A stretch of DNA of 64,000 nt, from the NCBI GenBank assembly GCA_011319805.1, contig SJRY01000272.1:248001-312000 (forward strand), read 5' to 3'. The number at the start of each line of letters is the position of its first letter. Positions within the stretch are counted from its first letter, which is position 1. Source of the stretch: Macrocybe gigantea (lineage: Eukaryota > Basidiomycota > Agaricomycetes > Agaricales > Callistosporiaceae). Shown here in pieces: positions 35,367 to 47,722 of the stretch. The notes beneath the pieces are model-generated. The model had not been told where the DNA came from and did no database searches. It saw only the letters and a program-made list of their open reading frames with translations. The position numbers were made by a program, and so were the translations under genes.

Positions 35367-37949
35367 CTACGAAGAACGGGGAGTTCCAGGTTCACTGGAG
35401 AGCAAGTCCCTCGCAGTTCCGTTGACTAAGACTTCCTGCTGTCCGTGAACGACTGATTCTTCCCTGAGCACATCCTCGTTCACCATGGCGTGCTGAGGGT
35501 GCGGCGGAACGAAAGAGGCGAGCTGCCGCTCGAGTTGCTCGGCTAAGACTGGTTCGTCGGATGCAGCCGCGACCAGTCCCAGGAAAGGTGGTGACGGGTT
35601 CAGTGGGCGAGTACAGAACTCGGGATGTGCTTGAAGACCAACGAAGAATGGATGATCTGTTAAGAAAACAATGAGAACGAGGATACTCATTATGTCAAAG
35701 ATAATCATGAATGAGGAGACACGCACTAGGTAGCTCCAAGATCTGCATTCGCTCGCCTTTCTCGTCCTTCCCCGCAAATACCATCCCACTCTCGCTCAGC
35801 TGCGCCACATACTCGGGATTGACCTCGTAGCGATGTCGATGGCGCTCCCATATCTTCCCAGCGCCACCATAGAGCTTTCTCGACTTGGACCACGTTTCCG
35901 TGCTGGGCTGAAACACGGTCGGTCGGAGTCCTAGACGCATCGTACCTCCCATGTGAGTCCGCGAGATTTCGGGCATGAAGATGACCACGGGATGGAGCGC
36001 ATCGGCGTGAATTCTGTGGACGTCGCATCTGGGGATTGCCGCCTATCAGTTTTGTCATGAATAGGCAGACCCCAAAGTCACGTACCCGGAATGTTCATGA
36101 CGTTTCTCGCCCATTCGATAACGGCGAGCTGAAATCCCAAGCAGATACCGAGGAACGGTATTTTCTGCTCCCGAGCGTATTTGATGGCCAGCATCATCCC
36201 TTCTGTTCCACGATGGCCAAACCCGCCTGGAACTAGGATACCACTACATGGCAAATCAGAAATTTCGGTTAACCAGGACATTGTAGTCGGCGACTCACCC
36301 CGCACCGACAAGCGTACGCCATGCGTCATGATATTTCGCCGGCGCAGATTCCTGGGTTTCCGGTTCTAGGTCTGACGACTCGATCCACTAGTATGTTGTT
36401 AATACCTTCTGATTACCTCCGCGGATGAACATAAAGGCTCACATGTAGGTTGAGCTTCCTGTGAATTCTGAACGCCGAATGCTCAAGCGCTTTTATCACG
36501 GACATATAAGAGTCTTTCAAATCGGTATATTTGCCCACAAGAGCAATGGTGACGCTGTCAAACAGTCGTTCTTGCCTAGGTCATAAAAATGATTAGATGA
36601 TTAATCAAAAAAATTCGACGAAGATGGACTTGCCCACTGGTCATCTCCTTCCACCTCTTCTCGAGCAAGGCTCCTTTTTCAACCATCTCCTTCGGAATGA
36701 CTAATTGGTCAAGGTTCAACCGTTTCCGCAAATAGTGCACGATGCCCTGAGATTGGAGAAGCAAAGGGACATGGTATACGGAGGAGACGTCATGGACACC
36801 GAAAACCTGCTCAGACCCGACGTGGCAGAACATGGAAATCTTGGCTTTCGTCGCAGGATGCAATGGTTCCGGAATCAGTAAACGACACGCAATCTGAGAG
36901 AATGGGTACATATAAAGATCCGAACAGCAAAGCCAGAGCAGTGGTAATGCCAACCAAGTCGGGAAGTAATCCCAAACCGCGCAAAGAATGCACAGTTGTT
37001 TGAGTAGGTTTCGTTTTTTGCTCTCCATGCAGATCCGGAACCAATGACACATGAATGAGAGCAAAATTTTCGTGGCCGACCCGAAACTGGAATTGTCGCA
37101 TCGCTTCGACAAACGGGGCAGACTCGATATCTCCAACTGTGCCGCCCAGCTGGAAACGTTCCAGCACATGTCAGGAAGCTCAACAAACGGAAACATGGGA
37201 CGTGGACGAACTTCGACGATGCAGACGTCAGGTTCTTGATCGGACTCGTCCACAGGTATTTTTGAGACGCGTTCTATCCAATCTTGGATCGCGTTTGTAA
37301 CGTGGGGAACAATCTTTCAAAACGGCAATCTCTTCAGCCTGACGATAGATAGAAGAAATGCTCAAGCGCATCGACACCCCAGGGGACGATGCTAGAGCAT
37401 GTCGAGCTGAGCATGGAGCCTTGCTTTACCTGGACAGTTTTACCCAGATATTCACCCTTCCGCTGACGCAAATTTCAGATGCGCATCCGCGAAAACACGT
37501 CATTCCAAACGTACTTCTTTTTCGATGACCTCTTTGTATATCTTGCCCGTCGTGATGTTGTTATCGCGCGACAGGGTGACGTTGAGATAACGCTCGTAGT
37601 TGCCGAGATCGAGGTCGACTTCTCCGCCATCGTTTAAAACATAAACCTCACCTGTACATTACTTTTAATATCTGCGCGAACGAGGGTCGCCGACCGAAAA
37701 TAAACGCGACTGTTCACCATGCTCAGTGGGTCTCATCGTGCCGCATCTATATTCATATAAGGATCAATTTTGATGGCAGTAACTTTGAGACCCGTCGTTT
37801 TAAGAAGCAGGCCGGTCGAGGAAGCTGGTTTGTGCGCGAAAAGGCTTTCATTTGACCGTCCATGGAATTGTATGCCGGATCTACACACCGATGACGCCCT
37901 TCCCGATACCACTAACGACACCACCGGAGACAAGGATATACTTCGTCAT
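35367..37949 (-). CDS. URA7: CTP synthase
   Basis: CTP synthase converts UTP to CTP using ATP and glutamine. The synthetase domain starts [18 protein letters not shown] (P-loop) at 37949 and continues [109 protein letters not shown] and [20 protein letters not shown]. The class I glutamine amidotransferase domain has the nucleophile in [20 protein letters not shown] and the His-Glu pair in [10 protein letters not shown]. In the near-invariant motif expected as MNIDAGTM the sequence reads GATGCGGCACGATG, one G short (plus-strand CC at 37741-37742), which would stop translation at codon TGA. An essential enzyme broken at this spot strongly suggests a sequence error. The C-terminal tail is serine/proline-rich, as in other fungi. 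Confidence 0.93.
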
Positions 37950-38547
37950 AACTGACTTGCTTCTTTGGAGAAGAGAAACGACGGTTCAAATCAACGCTCG
38001 TCTTGCTCGTGAAGCAAGCAGACTTTCGGGGTGGTAGTGGTTATCGGGAAAGAGGGAAAGAAATTTTGTGTGAGCGTCGCAAAGATGGCCAAATCTTGGC
38101 ACAGCCACTTGATAATATAAACATTCTCCGAACGGCCCCTTACCTGAAACAGCAATCCAAGGAACAGAGGAAATAGTAGCGACATCTGACATAACGAACC
38201 AGCCGGAAACTACTATGCACAGAAGAGGCAGAGGAGTACAGTAAAGAGATGTATATCTACGCTCTCATGGCGTGTGTACTAGGAACGGGATAGGGTAGAT
38301 TAGGTATCTACAGCACAACGGGAAGCCTTGCATGTTAGTGCCTTCTCTCGGAACCTCTGTAGAATAACTGAATGGGAAAGTTAACGCAATAGTATCACTC
38401 AGTGACCAAATCAATCAAGGAACCTGCTTCAAGCATGCCTCCAGGTTAATAAATAGAACATGTGCTGTTAGATATACAATGGTGCGGACTGGATCTCGAT
38501 GGGTATGCTGCTCCGAAAGTCAGAAAAGAAAAAAAAAGAATGTTTGA
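37950..38547. other. Upstream region of CTP synthase and 3' side of the next gene
   Basis: About 600 bases with no conserved frame. It should contain the CTP synthase promoter on its left and the 3' end region of the questin-oxidase-like gene on its right. Nothing specific was recognised. Confidence 0.4.
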
Positions 38548-40332
38548 CTAGGGGTCCGATGCCTTCTCTGAGACACGTGTCTGACGCCGCGGGGGCCCAA
38601 ACCGATCCCAAGGGAGCTGAGCCTGCTCTCCATACCTTAGCCTGCCCATCCTTTCCGCAGTCAGCCCCGCCGCTCTCAGGAACAGCGAACCGTCCAATTT
38701 ATCTGCGTGCGGCAGCTCCGTGTGCGCAAGGAACCCAGGCTGGCGGCTTCCATAGAGAGCACCATAGTGCGCAAGGACGCGCTGCAACTCCGCGAGGTGG
38801 TAGTCAGGGAAGACAAGCGCATTGTCTATGATGGATAACCACGGGTTCGGAGGTACGTCGGTCTGAGGGGAACTCGGTGGTGAATTTTTAGGCTGTTGGC
38901 CATCCGTGCCTGATGCGCAACATGGAGGCGGCTGGAGATAGTCCATATCATGGGCGAAGAATCCGAGTATGTCAAATCCGAGGCGCCCATGGCCAACCCA
39001 CCATGTCAGGGAGACGATGAAATATGCACGGAGGAAGAGTTCCTGAGATGATGGCTTGAGGAAGGCTGTGATGGATGACAAAAACACGGAGGTCGTCACG
39101 AGATGCATGCTGAACCGCCATAGTCACCACTTGTCCCCTAAGCAGATCGACGAAAAATCAATTGTACGCACTGGATGAAGTCGGCCTCGTAATCCTTCCC
39201 TTCTTTCCACCCGCCGACACCATACAACACGCTATTCATCCACACCAATTCCTCGATCTTGCGCTCCACCTCGCCCGGGTGCTCCATATACACCGTCCAT
39301 TGGTCTGCATACCTCAACAATGCCTCCCCATAGTTATCCATGGCATGCTTGTGCATCCGCACCGTGGGTTTCTTCTCCACTGCAACCAGCATATCATCTC
39401 GGAGCATACGTGCGACGATGTCGAGCGCGTGTGTCTGTTTCTGGGGCGGAGGTTGGACGGCCCGGGATCGGGTCCAGAGTTGCGGAAGCCAGGACGCGAA
39501 CATCTCGCCCCAGGACGTCACCTTGCATTGGAATAATGTGGGCGGAAGCACACGCGTCAGATCCGTTTGATGCACAGCGGTGTCAGCGAGGCCTAGTTCG
39601 ACACATGTTCGACATGGCTGGGGTTCAATTTATACATCAAAGACGAACCTTGGATGACCATTCCTGGAAGACCGAATTGGGCACCATATCCGACATGGAT
39701 CATCGGATGGAAGAGGTTATCTAGGAGCCGGTTCAACATCTCCGGCTGCTGCTTGTTTACACCTTGCTCGCTGCTAAAGTTCATGGCAGGCGCGAAGATA
39801 TATTCTTCTAGCACCTCTGAGATGCCCTTCGTCCGGACGACATCAGCAAAGAAGGCGAGATATGAATTATAGAAGCTTAAAGATGCACATTGCAATTTTC
39901 AGTCCATCAAATAAAAAACGCTGAAGAAAATGACGATGTGATACTCACTTTTCGTCTCCGAGGTGCTCGACGAAGTTGTCCGTAGTTATAGGCCCCGGAG
40001 ACTTGTGTGGCGGGACTTGCTCATCGCATGCATCTTTGTATGCAATTTTTAGCCTCTCACCAATTGCTCCGAGTGCCCAGAGTGTAATAGCAATATCGGA
40101 AGAGTGACTATGACCAGTGTTAAGCATTGGCTTCTGCAGTAAACAGCAAAAACATCTCTCACTTGTTGAATCGCCTGCGATTCAGATAGACATGGTAGTT
40201 ATTGTGGCTGTCTTCAAGGAGGTCCAGGAGCGTTGCGGTCGAGTTCGGGCCCGGGCTTGGCCATGGCCTGGCGCATATCTTTGAAGGAGGGGGAGAAGGG
40301 GCTGGAAATTTGCCTTGGTATTCCGGCTGCAT
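38548..40332 (-). CDS. Questin-oxidase-like protein (DUF4243 family)
   Basis: The start MQPEYQGKFPAPSPPPSKIC at 40332 is followed by LLDLLEDSHNNYHVYLNRRR, FVEHLGDEK, NSYLAFFADVVRTKGISEVL, LLDNLFHPMIHVGYGAQFGL, RYADQWTVYMEHPGEVERKI, ELVWMNSVLYGVGGWKEGKD and VGHGRLGFDILGFFAHDMDY. Conserved HPMIHVGY-G and histidine-containing NRRRF motifs place it with questin oxidase-like (Baeyer-Villiger-type) proteins, often found near secondary-metabolite genes in ascomycetes and as stand-alone copies in basidiomycetes. No biosynthetic cluster is visible nearby, so its substrate is unknown. Length is about 455 residues; introns are GT-AG and the frame is intact. Confidence 0.8.
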
Positions 40333-42230
40333 GAACAGGATGCTCTCTGCAAGACAGCTGCATACCGTCGTGTTATAACTATCTCTGCTGTGCCAGATGG
40401 CAACCGTGCAGACTGTCACACTCCACGACTTTCACAGTGAGGCTTGTGGGTGTGGGCCCTAACCTCGACCAACTAAGGATACCCACAGCCTATCAATGCC
40501 GTGAACGACGAAAACGAGCCGTATAAGCATGTAGGGACCTCGATATAGCAGAAAACTCACACTGAACATGCCTTCTGCTGCAAGTTGAGGCAGTGGTTGC
40601 AACGTGAACCGGCGCGATCAGTGTATTCATACCAATGAAGAAAAGAGGCGCCCTATAGAGAACAGCCTACACAGAGCTGTGTTGAAAGGTATTAGCTAAT
40701 GCCACTCTTGGACCCAAATAAGAGGAGATGGGGGCTATGGCTACATTCGCAATTGCAATGTAGAGAACATTAGCAAGGCTCTGTCGGATGGGGCATTGAG
40801 CCTTTTCCTATACCCTATAACGTCCAAAAAACAAATACGTACATGGAATGCATGCCAGAAGCAACACTGTGTGTCCACAAGCCGAAATCCAGAAAGGAAA
40901 CTAGAAATGACCTTCAGGCAGCTGTGTGCTGGCAAGTCCATCTTCGAAGGCCCGCCATCGCGCTCTGCGATCGATCGAATGTTTTGACAGGGCAAATGAC
41001 TGCGGTGGTGCCTTCGAACTCTGTGCAAAGGCCACCAGGCAGCGCCTATCTTTGGACCCCAATCTTGCTTTTGTATCTGTCTAGGAAAGCAGGTCGAGTG
41101 CTCCCCGACGTCGCCATCAGCATCGCTGATACTTACAGGAAGGATTCGGGCACCCTCTGAAGCACATTCTTCCATGGACACAAGCATAGCATGTGCGGCA
41201 GAGGAGCCAATTCCAAACATTCTTGTCCAAAGCACGTGCTTCAAGTCCTGATTCAGCTGTCTACATACCGTGACCTCGCAGTTACACATACTCGCAGCTC
41301 ATCTCACCCGACTCCTATCACAACCTTGGAGATTGGCCAAAGTATAATCTTTGATGATCGCGCCTGAGATATCCCAAGCCTCCTAGTTTTGTGCATGCGA
41401 TGGCGCCCTCAACCTGGTTATGAGGAGTGTGCACGAGGACGCAATATGGATGGGCATAGGGCATGCACAAGGAGGAGCAGCGAGGGATCGGGGTTGAAGT
41501 GAACTCATCGATACTCGGTGGGCACAGGGCACTGTGTTCTACCTCTACGTCTGTGCCGAGGGAACATATGGATTTCAAATACCGCGAAGCCACCGGGGGA
41601 CGTCAGATCAAAACTGCAATTTATATCATTTCACATTCGAGTTCAGCGGTTACTATTGTACACGTTATTCTTTCCATCATGCTTACCATTCTACCTATCA
41701 GACCTGTACATGTCTGGCAAATCAATTCATAGTATCTTCATCGTTTTCATTTTCATAAAACGTTTCATTGCACGTTTCGTCAAACGCCTCTCATCGAACT
41801 TTTCATCCGGGGGTTCCTTGGATAAGTTCTGTGAGAGCGAGAATTGCTGCTAGTGCTTCGGTTCCCAAGAGGAACCGGGGTTCATTTGCTTTCGAAGTAC
41901 TACAGCTTCCAATACGTGGGACTGATAGGCAGCTGGGAAAGTCTTTGAAATCCGCAAAAGCTGTGTGTAGGTGTTGTGGCCTGTCCTGCACATCAGGAAA
42001 AACTGACTTTTCTAATTTTGTGGTTTTATACACAATAAGTGTACATTTTCAATAATTAGAGGAAGTCCATTTAGATATAAATTTTTTTGTCCGGATTATC
42101 TGCCCATGCGAATACGTAGCAATTGCATCTAATTTCAACAAATTCGAGGCAGCTATTGCCCAAAATACCCATCTTTGCATCACACATAAATTACACGAAA
42201 AAAATAGTCAGATTAAAAAAGGGTATAGAA
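40333..42230. other. Gene-poor region, no supported feature
   Basis: About 1.9 kb without a conserved frame. A 182-codon cysteine-rich open frame on the minus strand (41289-40741) has no recognisable motif. The last 200 bases are very AT-rich, suggesting old decayed sequence bordering the transporter remnant. Confidence 0.4.
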
Positions 42231-42239
42231 GTATGTACA

Positions 42240-43090
42240 ATAGATCAGACAATGGCACTACAAAACAATACATACATAACAAGAATTGTAATGGTTTTAT
42301 AAATAGATGTTACAATGGTATTGGAGGCACGGCGAACACGAGTGTGGTGTTGAAGTGCCGGTTGGTCACTGTGGCAAGCGAGATGGCTTTTCAGCACACT
42401 TTGATGCAGTACTGCGATGCAAGGGCTCAGTGAGTTTTCAATCTCTGTGGGAATGCGCAGAAGTAACGAACGAGTTCGGCCAGATATGTCCATGAGACGG
42501 GACCCATCACGATGGCAAAGCTGCAGATGAACAGGTACAAGCACACAATGATCTACTTGGTCACAGAGTCATGGTTTGTGATCACCCAAATGGCTAAGAG
42601 AAGATGAAAGAATCAGTTATCATCTCTTGCTAGCTCTCGTTACGTGCTCACTGCTGTCGTCCACCATGCCCCAGTGTCCAAAGCATGCCTGGAGGCCACT
42701 GACTAGGAAGAGGGAGAAACCATGAGGAGCATGCTGATCAGGAGCATAGAGTGGTGGCTCCATTTGTCAATGTAGATGATTGTAGGGACTGTCATGACGC
42801 AAGGTTGTCAGCTAAGGACCTTGTTTTATTGAAGTTAGAGTAAGGACTCACCAGTCAGAGTGACATTAAGGACATATTGCATGGGCTAGATATAGACTGT
42901 CGGTCAAGACAGAAGGACACAGGATATGCAGGTGCTCACATTGACAATGAGATTAGTGGGTGGAGCAGAGAGGAAACAACACACAGTGGAGGTGGAAACG
43001 AACCAAGGTCACATGACATTGTTGAACTCGAGTGTGGGAACTCACCTCGGCCCAACTCCTTGTGTTTCGTTTGACTGGTTGAGTGGTGCT
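42240..43090 (-). pseudogene. Decayed MFS sugar transporter
   Basis: On the minus strand, pieces of a hexose/sugar-transporter-like protein can be read in order: TNLIVN, intron, PMQYVLNVTLT, intron, VPTIIYIDKWSHHSMLLISM, FLVSGLQACFGHWGMVDDSS, WVITNHDSVTK, FICSFAIVMGPVSWTYLAEL and KAISLATVTNRHFNTTLVFA followed by VPPI. These match helices 7-11 of fungal sugar porters, including the conserved GPVSWxYPAE motif (here L for P). Frames change repeatedly and TGA/TAA codons interrupt them, the catalytic-like PESPR part and the N-terminal half were not found, and the surroundings are AT-rich. I read this as a degenerate copy rather than an assembly artefact, because several conserved charged residues are also lost. 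Confidence 0.72.
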
Positions 43091-43379
43091 CTTTTCTTCA
43101 GACCTTTGCCCTCAGCTACCAACCAAACTACAGTATGTTCAGCAGCTACTCATCATGACAATCAAGCCAAAAACCAACCTATGGTATCTAGGGCATTCAA
43201 TTGTGCCTTCCTAGGCCCTGCAAACAGGGCATGAGATTAGCTGATCAGCAACGTCCTATCAGTTGGAGTATCTTGAGCTTTGGTGCTGTCGTACCTGTGG
43301 ATTGGTCTAGCAGCAATGTCATGGAGAAGAGCTCCGCCTTTTACTTCTCTCTTCAATAAACCTAATCAGCTCGATGAAA

Positions 43380-44300
43380 TGGTTACAATTAGCACAAATT
43401 ATCAATATTCTGATTATCAGTTAGCATATTACACAAATTTTTCTACATTATGATCATTAGAGACCATTATAGCTAATTCTTGTCTAATTAGCAATGTCTG
43501 TTTTTCCTGATGCAGCTGTGGCATTGATGCAAATATCTTTGCGTTGGCATTGTCAAATACTTGCTATTAAGAGACGCGTCGGTCGCCACGAATGTATAGG
43601 CAGCTAACAGATGCACCAACCTGGCTTATCTCTGTATCCTCATTGCTCCTCCACCCGAGTCGTTTTACGTTGGCGTTGATGAGGAGGTGAGGCTTCAGCT
43701 TGTCGTTTCAAAGAAGAGTCGGCCATCCCTTTCGGAATGCAGGCTAATCACGTGACAGCATGGGACGCTTCCAAGACCCTCTTGAAGCGCCAGTGGCGCG
43801 TATGTAAGTCCTTGTGCACGCGCCCACTGATGAGGTGGCAGAAAGGATGTCGTCTTGGTGAGCAAGGACTGGGCCATGGAAAGCAAGAGTTTCGACCTAC
43901 GCATTCTATTGGATGATATTACCTCCGTCACGAACCAGAAGCAGAGGAAGAAAGATGCGTTATATAGTCTAGGCTCCAGTTCGTTCACGGTCTGACAGGC
44001 GTGGTAGAATGCTCATAATTCAAGCCGCCACATTGGAATGCAAACTTGCTCGTAGGACAGAAAAGATTACCGCTGTCGTTCATCAGTCTCGTATATGCAG
44101 ATGGATGATGAATTTGACGAATGCTGACTCAGGGCTCCTGCAGCAAAAGCCGTTACATTGGCCATACCAGCGCTGAGTGATACAGTCAGCGGCTGAGTAA
44201 GAACAGTTACACGTTGAATCACGACATCATGACTGGTGATCCCGTCGGACAGCAGACCGTACTTCCTTGCCGCCTTTGGCACAGGATGACTACTCAACAA
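43380..44300. other. Intergenic region, partly AT-rich
   Basis: The first 180 bases are strongly AT-rich, continuing the low-GC island of the transporter remnant; the rest is ordinary intergenic sequence up to the glutathione transferase promoter. No gene was recognised. Confidence 0.4.
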
Positions 44301-44315
44301 TATATTCTTGCCTGG

Positions 44316-44326
44316 TATAAATAAGG
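44316..44326 (+). promoter_or_regulatory. TATA box of the glutathione transferase
   Basis: TATAAATAAGG lies 57 nt upstream of the start codon at 44373, a good core-promoter position. Confidence 0.55.
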
Positions 44327-44372
44327 GGCTTCCACAATTTGTGGAGGGGCAACCACGAAGCACTTTTTGAAA

Positions 44373-45301
44373 ATGGCCGAACCGATTACTTTCTATTCTG
44401 CAAAGGCGAGTGTCCAGCCAGAGACATGTCCTATCGACGCTCATTGGGTCTTCTTTCGCAGGAGTGCCCCTACGCCAAAGGGTACGTTGTTGCATTCACC
44501 CCGTCTATTGCACGCACACTGATTATCTCGACATGTGCGACAGGTCGAAATTGCACTCCAAGAGTCCAAGCTGCCCTACACCCGTTTTGAGATTAACCTC
44601 CAGAACAAACCAGAGTGGTACGCCCCGCGCGTGAACCCGGCGAGCAAGGTCCCCGCCATCGCCTACGGTGGAGACGCCTCCGCGCACGCAGACCCGTCCA
44701 ACCCTTCCCCAGCCTCCTCAAAGCTCGCCGAATCGCTCATCCTGCTCGAGTTCGTCGCCGACCTAGCGCCGGACTCGCACCTCCTGCCCGCCGACCCCGT
44801 GGTGCGCGCCAAGGTGCGCTTCTTCATCGACGCGGTGTCGACGAAGCTCTTGCCTGCGTTCAACGCGGCGCAGGCGCGCGGGGAGGACCCGCAGGTGATG
44901 CTCGACGCCATTGCGGACGTTCAGGCGCTCCTTCCGCCCTTGCAGGAGGGCGCGTTCGCTGTTGGGAACGAGTTCACCATCGCGGACGCCGCTGCACTGC
45001 CGTTCTTTGCGCGTGCGGAGTTCTTCTTGACGTCGGACATTGGCGCGTACGATGAGGGCGCGGGACCGCGGGCATACGAGACGCTGAAGACGGACCCAAA
45101 GTACGCAAGGTTCCGAGCATACTTTGAGGAGCTCAAGAAGAGGGACAGCTTCAAAAAGACGTTCCATCCTGTGCGTATTTATTTTTTGATCATGTTTTCT
45201 TCCTCCTGATGCGTAGATATCAGGAACAAATCAGGCAGAAACTGTCGCCTCGTTACCTCGCTGTCCGGGAGCAAAGAAAAGCGACTCATGCGGCGGCGTA
45301 A
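44373..45301 (+). CDS. Glutathione S-transferase, omega-like
   Basis: Exons 44373-44405, 44462-44481, 44544-45170 and 45224-45301 encode about 245 residues. The thioredoxin-like half has MAEPITFYSAK, a catalytic-cysteine motif CPYA, VEIALQESKLPYTRFEINLQ, NKPEWYAPRVNPASKVPAIA and KLAESLILLEFVADL; the helical half has DAVSTKLLPAFNAA, FAVGNEFTIADAAALPFF and the tail EQIRQKLSPRYLAVRE. It probably conjugates or reduces glutathione adducts in stress or lignin-derived metabolism. Exon 2 is 20 nt long; one more C near 44475-44476 would make 21 nt and give the family motif CPYAQR. In that reading the first intron is GC-AG (donor GCGAGT). A GT-AG alternative keeps the frame without the extra base but destroys the cysteine motif. 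Confidence 0.87.
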
Positions 45302-45833
45302 GGACGGCAAACCTATGCAACCGTAAAGTGTATTTCCCTATGCTTCATTTTGACCTTAAGAATTTCAAAGGCTTGTTCTTGTTCTTGATCTACCTCGTGA
45401 TACTACGCAGAAAAAAGGTACTTACAAGGAAATGAGGCTTCTGCCGTCGCCAGTATATGTAGCTTACGTCACTCACTGAATAAAAATTCGAACACCGCGT
45501 CGATTATTCGACATTCTACATTGTTGTCGGATTGTCGGATGTGCCGTATCTAGAAACTGCTTTTGCGAGCGCTGTTTTCGACGATGAGCACCAGAACTGG
45601 TTATTGACTATGGCGTACCTCCCTCCCATCTCTCCAAGCTCCCGTCAGCGCCGCTCATAGTTTTTGACTGAGTTTCGAAGGAAGGTACAAAATAAGACCT
45701 GGCATACTTGGCATTCAGGACATTACCAAAGTCGAGTTTCTAGCCAGACTTAGTCAATCTTTGCAAGTCTACCGTCCGGCTTTTTAATCTCCTGCAGGTT
45801 CCGGTCATTATATACTATTTCAACAGCCTCTGT
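45302..45833. other. Region between glutathione transferase and the MITE
   Basis: About 530 bases with no recognised gene; likely the 3' region of the transferase and neutral spacer into which the MITE inserted. Confidence 0.4.
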
Positions 45834-46136
45834 CACTGCTGTGGCTGGAAGGTATAACCATGGGAAAAAGCCTTTAAAATCCACGTCCTATTTACTCCAG
45901 ACTCGGAGTTCTATCAATGGAAAAGGCAAGTATTTCACCATAAGTATGATAAAGCTATTGAAAAATCTACTCACCATATATAGCAGGTCACCTGCTATAT
46001 ATGGTGAATATATTTTTCAATAACTTGATCTTCTGGTAAAAAGGATTGTCATTTTCTGTAGAAAAATCTCCAGAATAAATAGGACGTGGATCTTAATACA
46101 TTTTCACTTGGGGTCAAGACACCAGCCACAGCAGTG
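45834..46136. mobile_element. Foldback MITE, CACTA-type
   Basis: The element is 303 bp and almost entirely self-complementary about a centre near 45987. Outer terminal repeats CACTGCTGTGGCTGG (45834-45848) and its exact inverse (46122-46136) are flanked on both sides by TGT, a 3-bp target duplication. Inner arms also match (TCCACGTCCTATTTA versus its complement, and ACCATATATAGCAGGT at the centre) with scattered mismatches. CACTG...CAGTG ends plus a 3-bp duplication are the hallmarks of the CACTA/EnSpm superfamily, so this looks like a non-autonomous miniature copy moved by a transposase elsewhere. It has no coding capacity. Confidence 0.8.
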
Positions 46137-46651
46137 TGTAATGGAGATCATTTAATCTCGCCCAGGGAGGGACAAAAAATTACAGCAGATGCTCCGATAG
46201 CCTAAACTACTTTCCCATTCGGCATCTGGCAGCCAGAAGGTCTACTCCCCTTACGCCTCTCCGCCACTCATATCTTCGGTCGATTGTTGAACGCCGACGG
46301 ACGCGAAGCGCAAAATCGCCCATTCTTCTTCTTCCGACAAATCCAGCCAGTGTCGGAGCGAACGTGATAGGAGAGAACGACGACGACGACGACGAGGTAT
46401 CTGTGAATGGACCAGTGAGTTGCGATATACAAACCTATAGTTCCCGACGCAGATACTCACATACTCGAAATGGACTCTTCGAACCAGTTGGACTTGACGC
46501 TCACCATGAAATTGAAAGCTGTATCGAGCCTGTTATTGCGATGCAAGAAGATCGTCAATGAACAGCGAATATGGATATGGAATAAAAAGATGACCAACGT
46601 TAGTCCATGTAACACGAGAGTGGGCGTCACAACGCAGACTGATCGAAGCCA

Positions 46652-47722
46652 TTAGTCGACGTATGGGGGACATGACGGCACCCACCATTGAAGCCAATCC
46701 TGTTTATTGGTTTTCTCTTTACCGCAACGATAACATTTGAGTTTCAACCCTTGCAGTGGCCGCCGCGGGACGGCTCGTCGAATGATTGCAGCCATTTCCA
46801 CTACCATACCAGGTTCTACCGATTTCGCCCAATCAGCGGGTTGGAGAACTTCTTCCTCCCCTTCGCGTATCAATTCGTAGTCGCCGTCACTGATCAATGA
46901 CTGGCCCACGCGATCGGTGGTGATCATTCTTATATATCCTTTCATTCCCTATGAGAATCATCTTAAGCGTTGTTGGGGCATTCAAGGAGACGATAACGTC
47001 CAGACCTCCCAAGTTGCACAAACTGACATGGGGATGACCACCGACTGACCCAGGAAATCGATTAGTCGTATGCCGTTTCCTTGGCCTGTATACATCCGCG
47101 AAGGGAATGACTTGAGAACATTCAGAATCTGGTCCGCTGTAGTGTTGACGCGTATCAGATCCTGCTCGATACGAGCTGTATTCCGCTTTAGGGTATGCCG
47201 AATGTCAATAGCGTTCTGATGAGATTGGTATGATATCTGACTTGATGTTTCTCATTAGAATTGGAGTAAAATGCGAAGGATATGCAAAGAGAGACTCAAC
47301 ACGATGACCGTTTGCATATACAGCACCAGATTTTCTCTATGTCCCATCAGTTTCGCCCGCAGATTTGCAATATCATTTTGTTTGAACAGCATCCACCCAA
47401 CCTTCCTCCACGATCTCCCGTTTCCGCCCCTGCCCAAAGCACGTTGATATCCTTCAATTCTTGCATGGAATCCGTCCAATAGGGCCAGACACCTTCGCGC
47501 TTCTTGTAGCAAGCCGTCTGCAATCGATGGATCCACGACCACCGCTTGCCTCGCGCAGTTGTTCGACATCTTCAAGACCTTTGCCAACGAATCGAGCTCA
47601 TCGATGAGGAGTTGATATTCATATACAGCACCTTGACTGTCCCTGAGAGCGTTGTACACCTTGATCGCGAGCTCTGCCGCAGCGACGATGTCTCCGAACG
47701 AACCGAAAGTAATGCCAAGCAT
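46652..47722 (-). CDS. Ubiquitin-like-domain protein with C-terminal zinc-ribbon-like end
   Basis: Three main exons give about 280 residues of an Agaricomycete-specific family. The N-terminus MLGITFGSFGDIVAAAELAI is followed by helices (YEYQLLIDELDSLAKVLKMS, LLQEARRCLALLDGFHARIE, GWMLFKQNDIANLRAKLMGH), a linker of coiled segments (LKRNTARIEQDLIRVNTTAD) and a ubiquitin-like fold (GIRLIDFLGQSVVIPMSVCA, DYELIREGEEEVLQPADW, VEPGMVVEMAAIIRR). The last exon has CYRCGKEK and a lone SCPP near the end, so the zinc site seen in relatives may be incomplete or the final junction is misplaced. Relatives are numerous and expanded in mushrooms; the function is unknown. Confidence 0.75.

Noticed and set aside
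40741..41289. 182-codon cysteine-rich open frame on the minus strand
   Set aside because: No motif, no promoter or intron signals, and it sits in a decayed region; probably chance.
44067..44495. 142-codon minus-strand frame over the glutathione transferase promoter
   Set aside because: It is antisense to the TATA box and first exons of the transferase and has no recognised domain.
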